From NCBI GenBank assembly GCA_965601475.1, contig OZ271832.1:4898001-4962000 (forward strand): a stretch of DNA of 64,000 nt. The letters run 5' to 3'. The position numbers and the translations under genes were made by a program. Below, in pieces: positions 26,492 through 33,969 of this stretch (the first letter of the stretch is position 1; the number at the start of each line of letters is the position of its first letter). This stretch comes from JAWPMT01 sp965601475. Lineage in GTDB: Bacteria > Bacteroidota > Bacteroidia > Cytophagales > Cyclobacteriaceae. The notes beneath the pieces were generated by a model, which was not told the DNA's origin, ran no database searches, and was given only the letters and a program-made list of their open reading frames with translations.

Positions 26492-27415
26492 TTAGCGACC
26501 TATCCAGAAGGGCCATTCACGCCGAAGTAACGCTTCTCTGGGGTCAATGTATTGATGGTTTTGGTTCATCGACCTGTCGTCTGCTGCCAATGTACGGAGG
26601 CGCTCAATACGTTTCTCGGTTTTGGGGTGCGAACGTAGCCAATCGGTACTGGCCTGTGATGCGACAGGATTCCATGCCCGCCACCAGGGACGACTCAATC
26701 GATCAATACGTTGCAGCGCCGAAGCCAACCCCAGCGGATCCTTGGTGATCAGGGCTGCGTCATGGTCTGCCAGGTATTCCATGCTTCTTGAAAGCCCCAA
26801 TTGCAGTAGAGCGTTCAATCCCGGCGATAGGATCAATAATAATATGGCCCCTAGAGATATGGTCTCACTACCCAGCAGAAACATTGGTAGAGCGAAAAGC
26901 AGAAGCAACCTGCCGACCCAGGAAAGTGTGTTGGTGAGGTTGCCAAAACTAAGTGCCAGTCCTTTGACGAGCAGGTCATTGTTTTTGATGTGACTGATCT
27001 CATGGGCTAGTACACCACTCAGCTCACGCTCGCTGAGCATATTTACCAGACCAGTTGTCATGCCAATGACGGGTTTTTCTTTTGTTCCAACAGCAAAAGC
27101 ATTGGGCACACGACTCCCTACAAGATAGATTTCGGGTGAGTAGATCAATCCGGCCCGATGAGCCAGCCGGTTAATGAGTTGATACAAGTCTGCGTGGTAA
27201 AAGCGATCTAGCCTTTTGGCTCGTTGCCAGCGCAGGATTTGTTGAGGAGCCATTTGCATGGAGAAAGTAGTGATCAAGGCACCCATGCCCAAAACCGCTA
27301 GCGTGAGCGTCAAGCCTAGCCAAAGACTACCCAGGAAAGCCGCCAGTCCAAAGGCTCCAATCAACAGGGCATATTTTTGGAAGGTGTTGTTGGCGCGTAT
27401 TTCCGAGTCACTCAT
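26492..27415 (-). CDS. M48 family zinc metalloprotease, HtpX-like
   Basis: 307 residues. Two N-terminal membrane helices (about 15-50) precede the zinc motif LAHEISHI (H138, E139, H142), a second membrane pair (about 155-200) and the third ligand in MEYLADHDA. This matches HtpX, an inner-membrane protease that removes damaged membrane proteins with the active site facing the cytoplasm. It stands alone, 237 bp downstream of the ExbD pair on the same strand. The gap in between (27416-27652) contains an open frame but nothing that looks like a gene. Confidence 0.9.
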   Translation of the reverse strand: MSDSEIRANNTFQKYALLIGAFGLAAFLGSLWLGLTLTLAVLGMGALITTFSMQMAPQQILRWQRAKRLDRFYHADLYQLINRLAHRAGLIYSPEIYLVGSRVPNAFAVGTKEKPVIGMTTGLVNMLSERELSGVLAHEISHIKNNDLLVKGLALSFGNLTNTLSWVGRLLLLFALPMFLLGSETISLGAILLLILSPGLNALLQLGLSRSMEYLADHDAALITKDPLGLASALQRIDRLSRPWWRAWNPVASQASTDWLRSHPKTEKRIERLRTLAADDRSMNQNHQYIDPREALLRREWPFWIGR

Positions 27416-27652
27416 GTGATCCTTCTTTTCATTTCCAGGTTCAAAAAGAATACCATCGAACGAAAGTGGAAATTATGGCAGTGAATTGGGTCTTCTGGGG
27501 TGGAAATAAGACATATTGGCGGCTTTTGAACGTTGAAATCTCGGCACAATGAGCAGCTCTTCAGTATTTCCTTCTGTTTTTGCACGTTGATCGCCAGGGT
27601 TGCGATCACGGTGATCAAGAGGTTTTGGGAAAGCTTCAAGCTTTCAAACGAT

Positions 27653-28108
27653 TTACTCCACCTTCTCCTTCGATCTGTAGAGTATCTTTCTGGCGTTGGC
27701 TTCCCTTAGACCCTCCTGGATATCAGAGATAAGCCCCATCCTCACATTTTCATCCGCCCTTATCAATACCACCATTTGCGGTCGCAGGTATTCTGGTAAT
27801 CTACTCTGAGCTTCAAGCGCCCACTGTGGAATTTGATCTACTGGAATCAGTCTTCCATCTGCCAGGATCTTAGGGTCAGCGCCAAACCCATCGTCTTTCA
27901 TGGGACCCACAACCAATTCCTGGATCAAACGCTTCTGCTCTACTTTGGTCAATGCCCTGGCACGCGGCTCCACAATCTTTTGCTGATCCTCCTCCGCACG
28001 GATGGTGGCGGTCATCATGAAGAAAAACAACAATAGAAAGACAATATCCGGGAGGCTTGCTGTGGATACCACGCTTTTCTTTTTTGAGGCGATTTTGAAC
28101 TTGCTCAT
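27653..28108 (-). CDS. ExbD/TolR family biopolymer transport protein
   Basis: 151 residues: short basic cytoplasmic start, one membrane helix (about 19-37) with the proton-path aspartate in LPDIVFLLLFFFM (D21), then a periplasmic domain. ExbD works with an ExbB ring to drive TonB-type energy transfer, or with MotA-like partners in related machines. It overlaps the preceding ExbD gene by 4 bases. No ExbB gene is next to it, so the pair must use an unlinked one. Confidence 0.88.
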   Translation of the reverse strand: MSKFKIASKKKSVVSTASLPDIVFLLLFFFMMTATIRAEEDQQKIVEPRARALTKVEQKRLIQELVVGPMKDDGFGADPKILADGRLIPVDQIPQWALEAQSRLPEYLRPQMVVLIRADENVRMGLISDIQEGLREANARKILYRSKEKVE

Positions 28109-28656
28109 GATCCAGCAATTTCAGGTTCTGCAATCGAGATATTCATGGGCACTCCCTCACGGGCCTGGTCGTACAGGTCCTTTTGCTGGGGGTCTCGAGT
28201 ATCCAGGGCCCGGAATTCCGTAGCGGTGATCCCCACGCGTTCAGCGTAAATCTCATAGTAAGCTGATTTGGCTTCATCCAGTACTTCTATGAACCTTCCA
28301 TAACTGGTTCCACGGTTGACTTTGATGGATATGACTGCGTCTTGGGGGGAGTCAGAGCGTTCGGGAGATTCCCCATAGTTCAGAATGAAGCGTTTCAGAT
28401 CATCCTGGAGTCCGGTTAGTTGTGATGTGACCTTGCCTTCAATCAGGAATTGATCGTTGGAGTTGACCAATATCTTAAAGAGGTTCCGATCATGAACCTC
28501 TTTGACGATCTCTTTTTCAGGCTTTGGAGGCAATTTCAGGAGTAGGCCCTTTTCCTGCAGGATTGTGGTCGTTACCAGGAAAAAGATCAAGAGCAGAAAG
28601 GCAATGTCAGCCATAGAGCCGGCATTTACCTCGGGAATATCTGATTTGCTGTACAT
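28105..28656 (-). CDS. ExbD/TolR family biopolymer transport protein
   Basis: About 183 residues from the ATG at 28656 (MYSKSDIPEVNAGSMADIAF); the frame is open to 28746 but the extra part does not fit the family. The membrane helix (17-36) holds the conserved aspartate D17 and the periplasmic domain ends after a C-terminal extension (DPQQKDLYDQAREGV) not seen in short ExbD proteins. The two ExbD proteins differ greatly and probably form a heterodimer. They are divergent from the ECF sigma factor gene. Confidence 0.88.
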   Translation of the reverse strand: MYSKSDIPEVNAGSMADIAFLLLIFFLVTTTILQEKGLLLKLPPKPEKEIVKEVHDRNLFKILVNSNDQFLIEGKVTSQLTGLQDDLKRFILNYGESPERSDSPQDAVISIKVNRGTSYGRFIEVLDEAKSAYYEIYAERVGITATEFRALDTRDPQQKDLYDQAREGVPMNISIAEPEIAGS

Positions 28657-28696
28657 GATTTTGGTTTTACGGAAATAATCCGCAAAGACCCGGAAA

Positions 28697-28753
28697 GTCA
28701 CAATTTTCATTGGTAAAATCATTAGCAACAAAAAAATATTTTGCAATTGTGAC
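28697..28753. promoter_or_regulatory. Inverted repeat in the exbD / sigma factor divergent region
   Basis: GTCACAATT (28697-28705) and its exact reverse complement AATTGTGAC (28745-28753) are 39 bases apart in the 136-bp gap between two divergent operons. This could be a pair of operator half-sites controlling both sides. A cruciform or RNA stem with such a long loop is less likely. Confidence 0.4.
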
Positions 28754-28792
28754 TATCGGCATGTTTTTGGATTATAGAAGAAAAAGCCTGAT

Positions 28793-29326
28793 TTGGACGA
28801 CGAACGTCATCATATTGACCTGGAAACAGAACAAACATGCATCCTCAGATCCCAAAAGGATATCAACCATTTTCAGCCACTTTATGAAAAGTATTATGAT
28901 GAAATCTTTCGGTTCATATATCGGAGGGTTGAGGATGAGATGGTGGCTGCAGATTTATGTTCTGACACCTTTTACAAGGCTTTGCGCAATATTAAGAAAT
29001 TCAAATGGCAAGGCCGTCCCTTTGGCGCATGGCTCTATACCATTGCTGCAAACGAAATCAAGAAGCACTACCGCAAGGGCACACTACTTTACTTGATTGA
29101 GGAAGATCGTATTGCGGCTGCCATGGAGGAGGAAATCGACGATTCCGAGCTGCTGCGGGCTGTTTTTGCGCAGCTCTCGGATGATGAGTTGGTGCTACTG
29201 GAATGGAAATTTTTTGAGGGGAAGACCTTCAAGGAAATAGCACTACTCAATGGACAATCCGAGAGTGCGGTGAAAATGAAGGTTTACAGGTTGTTGGATC
29301 GGCTGAAAAAGACATTAAGACCATGA
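28793..29326 (+). CDS. RNA polymerase ECF-type sigma factor
   Basis: 177 residues from a TTG start. Region 2 has FQPLYEKYYDEIFRFIYRRV and ADLCSDTFYKALRNIKKF; region 4 has SDDELVLLEWKFFEGKTFKEIALLNGQSESAVK with a helix-turn-helix. The protein is cytoplasmic and redirects RNA polymerase. Its stop overlaps the start of a small single-pass membrane protein gene (ATGA), which is the usual place of an anti-sigma factor. TonB follows. Confidence 0.9.
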   Translation: MDDERHHIDLETEQTCILRSQKDINHFQPLYEKYYDEIFRFIYRRVEDEMVAADLCSDTFYKALRNIKKFKWQGRPFGAWLYTIAANEIKKHYRKGTLLYLIEEDRIAAAMEEEIDDSELLRAVFAQLSDDELVLLEWKFFEGKTFKEIALLNGQSESAVKMKVYRLLDRLKKTLRP

Positions 29327-29577
29327 CTAAAAAAGATTTCAGAACTCGAAGAGCCCTTTTTGAAGGAAGGAAGATCGATCAATATCGCCGGTTTGATCGG
29401 TTTCGAAATGAGTTCCAAACCCGGAAGAGAGGCGAAATAAAAACGAAGGTTTTGTTGATTCTAGCCTTGCTGGCCTTGCTACTAGGCGCACTGTTTTTGG
29501 GTGTTTCGGCGCAGGATGTTCATGGCCATCACCCTGAGCGACCCCGGTTTCACAATGCAGATCAAATACTAAAATGA
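29323..29577 (+). CDS. Small single-pass membrane protein, possible anti-sigma partner
   Basis: 84 residues: a very basic N-terminus (RTRRALFEGRKIDQYRRFDRF), one hydrophobic helix (about 43-63) and a short His-rich exterior tail (DVHGHHPERPRFH). Coupled to the sigma factor by ATGA. I do not recognise a family. Position suggests an anti-sigma factor, but the cytoplasmic part is short and lacks a zinc-binding HxxxCxxC motif. TonB starts 7 bp after it. Confidence 0.65.
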   Translation: MTKKDFRTRRALFEGRKIDQYRRFDRFRNEFQTRKRGEIKTKVLLILALLALLLGALFLGVSAQDVHGHHPERPRFHNADQILK

Positions 29578-29584
29578 TATAATT

Positions 29585-30250
29585 ATGGAGCGAAAAAAGA
29601 ATCCAAAACTGATCCTCGAAAGAAAGCGTGGCCAGTTTTTTCTGATTGGCCTGACCGTGAGTCTTGCCTTTGTTATCACCGCTTTTGAGTGGCGAACACC
29701 CGAAAAGATGGGGATTATCGATCGTTTTGATCAGGACATTTGGGATGATGCGGATGTGATTCCCATTACCAAAATTCCTCAGCCCAAACCACCGCCACCC
29801 AAGCCAATAATCCCGACGAAGATCGAGGAGACCAAAGAAGAAGTGAAGCCACCACCCAATTTGGTTGTGAATATAGATGAAACTCCCATTGAGATACCTG
29901 CGATTCCGGAACTTACAGATGAGAAAGTCGAAGAAACAATATTCGACGTAGTCGAGGTGATGCCTTCCCCTGCGAACGGCTTGTCCGAGTTTTATCGATT
30001 TCTTGGACAGCACATCAAGTATCCCAAGCAGGCCCGACGAATGGGCGTAGAGGGTAGGGTGTATGTCCAATTCATCATTGATGAAGAGGGCAACCTAACG
30101 CATTTGGAAGTGGCAAGAGGCATCGGAGCGGGTTGTGATGAGGAAGCCTTACGTGTGCTTGCACTTGCGGAGCCATGGAAACCGGGCAAGCAGCGGGGGA
30201 GACCCGTAAAAGTCCGGATGATGGTGCCCATTGTTTTCAGACTTCAATAA
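29585..30250 (+). CDS. Energy transducer TonB
   Basis: 221 residues. The start follows the Bacteroidota pattern MERKKNPKLILERKRGQFF; a membrane helix (about 14-36) leads to a proline-rich linker (PKPPPPKP and VKPPPN) and a C-terminal TonB fold (about 138-221, YPKQARRMGVEGRVYVQFIID then EPWKPGKQRGRPVKVR). It spans the periplasm and powers outer-membrane receptors. Being placed with a sigma factor and opposite two ExbD genes suggests a dedicated transport or signalling unit. Confidence 0.9.
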   Translation: MERKKNPKLILERKRGQFFLIGLTVSLAFVITAFEWRTPEKMGIIDRFDQDIWDDADVIPITKIPQPKPPPPKPIIPTKIEETKEEVKPPPNLVVNIDETPIEIPAIPELTDEKVEETIFDVVEVMPSPANGLSEFYRFLGQHIKYPKQARRMGVEGRVYVQFIIDEEGNLTHLEVARGIGAGCDEEALRVLALAEPWKPGKQRGRPVKVRMMVPIVFRLQ

Positions 30251-30255
30251 TGAGA

Positions 30256-30279
30256 AGCTCCCCTGATTCCAGGGGAGCT
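30256..30279 (+). terminator. Hairpin after tonB, possible terminator
   Basis: AGCTCCCCT, a 6-base loop, AGGGGAGCT: a perfect 9-bp stem starting 5 bases after the TonB stop. No T-run follows, so termination would be weak or factor-assisted. Confidence 0.5.
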
Positions 30280-30444
30280 GTCCAAAGCTGGGAGGGGTGA
30301 CTATAGACCCTTCCGCACGACCGATGAGTCTGCTCAGCCGACCAATGCAAGGCAGCGACTTCCCGTTCCCGCCTGATGTTATCTTTCTTTTACGTCATGG
30401 AGGGACGGTTTGTCGCTTTAGTCACTTTCATCTAATTTATCAGT

Positions 30445-32838
30445 ATGAAAAACCTAACCTTTGTATGGCTTCGGCGAAGCCCGTGGAGGGTATTGGTGCG
30501 TCCGGGCGTGCCTTTACTTTTTCTGGCGCTCCTGGCCCTAGGCCTCACATCACAAGCCCAAAAGATCAACATTGGGATCGTCACAGATTGCCCAAACCCT
30601 CAATCTGAACAGTTTGCCAATTTTATCTTGCAAGAGGCAAGACCGCTGGTATCTTCAAAAACGCAACTAGTCCTGGAATCAAGGCATATCCTGCACTCCG
30701 ATTGCCAGATCGAGAATGCCAAGGCCAACCTGGATCAATTGTTGGCCGACGACGAAGTGGACATCATTTTGGGTATGGATGTGCTCAGTTCTCACGTCAT
30801 GGCTACCAGTGGGCCTTATAATAAACCCGTTATCGGCGTAATCGTCATCAACGCACAGGTGCAAGACCTCCCCATCAAAGGTAATGGGACCTCTGGCGTT
30901 GATAATCTCACCTACCTGGAAATGCCTTTTTCGCCTTTACGCGACCTGGAAGTGTTCAAGAATCTTATTGGTTTCGAACGGCTGGCGGTGGTCCTCGATG
31001 AGAACGTATTTCAGGGTATTCCTGAGATCCAGCGATTCCTGGACCAGGGATTGACGGACCTGGGAGCCGAACATGATTTTGTCTTTACCAGCACTACTGC
31101 TACAGAAACCCTGGCCAAAATCGAAAACTGCGACGCCGTATACATGTTTCCGTCGGATCAATTGTCGGATGCAGAATATCAGAAACTGATTGACGGCGCC
31201 AATGACCGGGGGCTTAAGTCTTTTTCCGTATTGGGTCGTCCGGATGTTGAATTGGGGGTCCTCGCGGGAGTGGCCCCAGCCTCGAATATCCCATTGATTG
31301 CCAGACGGATTGCGCTGGACATCCAGCGGTATTTGAATGACGAGGACCTGGAAGATATGAGCGTCAAATTATTGCAGAAAGAGGAGCTTGTCATCAACAT
31401 GGCCACGGCCCGTAACATCGACTACAGTCCCAGTTGGGATGCGCTGGCGGAAGCTGTCTTGATCAACGAAGAGCGAGATGATATTGAGCGATCCATCAAT
31501 ATATTCACTGCCATCGGTGAAGGCCTGGAGGAGAACCTGGATCTGGAGATTGCCAAAAGAGATGTTGAGATTGTAGAAGAAGATGCTGACATTGCCCGTT
31601 CATTCCTGTTGCCGGAGGTGAACGCGTCCGCCAGTAATACAATCGTCGACAACACCACTGCGGAAGTATCCAATGGTCAGAATCCCGAAACAAGGGGGTT
31701 AGGAAACCTTCAATTGAGCCAGGTGATTTATTCCGAGCAGGTCACAGCCAATAACAGAATCCAAAAATACCTGTTGCAGGCGCAGCGGGAATCCCTGGAA
31801 GCGCAGTCCCTGGATGTGGTACTGAATGTTTCGGTCACTTACCTGAACCTTATGCAGGCCAAAACCGGAGAGGCCATTCAGAAGCAAAACCTGGAGTTGA
31901 CCCGCAAAAACCTGGAGCTCGCCCGTGTAAGCTCATCGCTGGGACAAACAGGACCTTCGGACTTGTACCGTTGGCAGGGTGAGATTGCCACGGCGAAGGC
32001 CAATTTAGTCAATGCCTCAGCAGCACGAAGGCAAGCAGAGTTGGCGCTGAACCAGATTCTCAACCGGCCCATCAGTGAGGAATTCAACACAGAGGAGGTG
32101 GATCTGGAGGACAGCCGACTGGTCATCAACAACGAAACCATAGATGCCCTCATTACCAACCCCAGGCAGTTCTACCGCTTGGCAGATTTTCAGGTAGCCC
32201 GGGCTAAGGAAATTACCCCTGATCTGAAGCAGTTCGATTACAACGTACAGGCGCAGGAGCGTTCGGTGCTCTTCAACCAACGCAATCGCTACCTGCCTGT
32301 GTTTTCCTTGGGGGGTAATTACAATTATGAGTTTTACCGTGCCGGGAATGGGGTTACTCCGGATTTTGGTGAAGCTCCCAATGACTGGAACTGGAACTTG
32401 CAGTTTGGGGCTTCGGTGCCACTTTTTCAAGGTGGTCGGCGCTCCTCCCAATACCAGCAATCGAGGGTGCAGTTGGCGCAGCTCAATACCCGACGAAACA
32501 ACACCGAGCGGCTGATTGAGCAGCAGGTACGGTCGGAGCTGGAGAATGTACGCGCATCCTACCGAAACCTCGAATTGACCAAAGAAGCTGAAGAAGCAGT
32601 CGTCCGCAACTTCGAAATCGTACAGGATGCCTATTCCAAGGGCCGCGTGACCATCACACAGCTACTGGATGCACAGAATGCGGCCATATCCGCACAATTA
32701 AACAGTGCTAATGCTATTTATATCTTCCTTATCGACCTATTGAGCATGGAGCGGGCCTCAGGATCTTTCTACATGTTGATGACCGATGAACAGAAGGAAG
32801 CCTACACCAATGATATCACTACTTACTTTTCCAATTAG
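30445..32838 (+). CDS. Fusion of periplasmic solute-binding domain and TolC-like outer-membrane protein
   Basis: 797 residues. After a signal peptide (about 1-38, ends LTSQAQ) comes a 270-residue domain (about 40-315) with an alternating sheet/helix pattern: KINIGIVTDC, NPQSEQFANF, VDIILGMDVLSSH and KPVIGVIV. It resembles the ABC_sub_bind type of solute-binding fold. The remaining part (about 340-790) is an OEP/TolC channel with two coiled-coil repeats (LDVVLNVSVTYLNLMQAK and SELENVRASYRNLELTKEA). Normal TolC proteins are about 450 residues. The adaptor gene follows after 13 bases and an RND pump after that, so this is the outer-membrane duct of an efflux system with an added sensor or ligand domain. 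Confidence 0.85.
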   Translation: MKNLTFVWLRRSPWRVLVRPGVPLLFLALLALGLTSQAQKINIGIVTDCPNPQSEQFANFILQEARPLVSSKTQLVLESRHILHSDCQIENAKANLDQLLADDEVDIILGMDVLSSHVMATSGPYNKPVIGVIVINAQVQDLPIKGNGTSGVDNLTYLEMPFSPLRDLEVFKNLIGFERLAVVLDENVFQGIPEIQRFLDQGLTDLGAEHDFVFTSTTATETLAKIENCDAVYMFPSDQLSDAEYQKLIDGANDRGLKSFSVLGRPDVELGVLAGVAPASNIPLIARRIALDIQRYLNDEDLEDMSVKLLQKEELVINMATARNIDYSPSWDALAEAVLINEERDDIERSINIFTAIGEGLEENLDLEIAKRDVEIVEEDADIARSFLLPEVNASASNTIVDNTTAEVSNGQNPETRGLGNLQLSQVIYSEQVTANNRIQKYLLQAQRESLEAQSLDVVLNVSVTYLNLMQAKTGEAIQKQNLELTRKNLELARVSSSLGQTGPSDLYRWQGEIATAKANLVNASAARRQAELALNQILNRPISEEFNTEEVDLEDSRLVINNETIDALITNPRQFYRLADFQVARAKEITPDLKQFDYNVQAQERSVLFNQRNRYLPVFSLGGNYNYEFYRAGNGVTPDFGEAPNDWNWNLQFGASVPLFQGGRRSSQYQQSRVQLAQLNTRRNNTERLIEQQVRSELENVRASYRNLELTKEAEEAVVRNFEIVQDAYSKGRVTITQLLDAQNAAISAQLNSANAIYIFLIDLLSMERASGSFYMLMTDEQKEAYTNDITTYFSN

Positions 32839-32851
32839 AAAAAATCAATCT

Positions 32852-33949
32852 ATGAGTCGTTCTTATTTCTATTCTACTATGCTTTGTGCCCTCATGCTCC
32901 TTTTGGTGGCCTGTGGTGGTCAGGAAGAAGCAAAAAAAGAGGTCATCCGACCGGTCATGTATGAACGGGTTGTGCCTGGAGGTGGCATGCAACAGCGCAC
33001 ATTCACCGGTACAGCTATTTCCGGCACAGAGACCCGTCTGAGTTTCAAAGTTTCAGGCAATATTCTCTCCCTGCGCGTGAAGGTGGGCGAAGAGGTGCGC
33101 AAAGGTCAGCTACTGGCCACACTGGATGATTCGGACTATGAGCTGGAATACGAGCGCGCCGACGCGTCCGTGAAGAACGCTGACGCTATCGAGAAGCAGT
33201 CCAAGTCCAACTACGAGCGTGTTCGTTCGCTCTATGAAAATGGCAGTACCTCACTCAGTGATTTCGAAAATGCCAAGGCCACTTTCGAATCGGCCAAAGC
33301 CAGCGAGAGCTCTGCTAAGCAAGCCAGGAAACTGGCCCGTGCACAGCTGGAGTACTGTAAATTGTATGCACCCATCCAGGGGGCGGTGGCTTCGCTGAGT
33401 GCCGAAGTCAATGAAAATGTGAGTGCTGGGCAAATGATCCTGATATTGAGTTCAGAAGGAGATCTGGAGGTGAACCTTGGGTTGCCAGAGTCCTACATTG
33501 CGAATGTCAACGTTCAGGACCAGGTGGAAGTGGGCTTCTCGGCGATACCTGAAAAGGTTTTTCAGGGAATTGTCTCTGAAGTGTCCTTCTCCATCAATAG
33601 TCAAACTTCTACTTATCCTGTCGTGGTGAAGTTAATAGGTGATACGGGAGCCATCCGTCCAGGTATGGCCGCCTCGGTTACTTTCAGCATCAATACGTCT
33701 AAGCCAGATGAGCCGGATTTGCTATTGGTGCCCACGCAGGCTGTAGGAGAGGATGAAGAGGGCAATTTTGTCTTCACGCTTGCGGCAGAGGAGGATTACT
33801 ATCTGGTGTCTCGTCGGTCAGTCAAGGTAGGTCAGCTCACCGCAAACGGTTTCCAAATCACCGATGGTTTGGATGAAGGAGAGTTGATTGCGACAGCTGG
33901 ACTCCAAACACTACTGGAGGGCATGAAGGTCAAACTGTACGAAAACTGA
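32852..33949 (+). CDS. RND efflux periplasmic adaptor (membrane fusion) lipoprotein
   Basis: 365 residues from the ATG at 32852, which gives a lipoprotein signal with lipobox LLLVAC (an earlier in-frame ATG at 32786 lies inside the upstream gene and is unlikely). Barrel-sandwich hybrid halves (LSFKVSGNILSLRVKVGEEVRKGQLLATLDD and QLEYCKLYAPIQGAVASL) flank an alpha-hairpin; beta-barrel and membrane-proximal domains follow. It bridges the inner-membrane pump to the TolC-like duct. Confidence 0.92.
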   Translation: MSRSYFYSTMLCALMLLLVACGGQEEAKKEVIRPVMYERVVPGGGMQQRTFTGTAISGTETRLSFKVSGNILSLRVKVGEEVRKGQLLATLDDSDYELEYERADASVKNADAIEKQSKSNYERVRSLYENGSTSLSDFENAKATFESAKASESSAKQARKLARAQLEYCKLYAPIQGAVASLSAEVNENVSAGQMILILSSEGDLEVNLGLPESYIANVNVQDQVEVGFSAIPEKVFQGIVSEVSFSINSQTSTYPVVVKLIGDTGAIRPGMAASVTFSINTSKPDEPDLLLVPTQAVGEDEEGNFVFTLAAEEDYYLVSRRSVKVGQLTANGFQITDGLDEGELIATAGLQTLLEGMKVKLYEN

Positions 33950-33969
33950 ACCTGGATTAATCACAGCGT

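Noticed and set aside
27412..27639. Minus-strand frame of 75 codons between the HtpX-like and ExbD genes
   Set aside because: Overlaps the HtpX start, has no conserved motif and an erratic Cys/His-rich composition.
30297..30608. Short plus-strand frame before the TolC-like gene
   Set aside because: Out of frame with the real gene it overlaps; nothing gene-like upstream.
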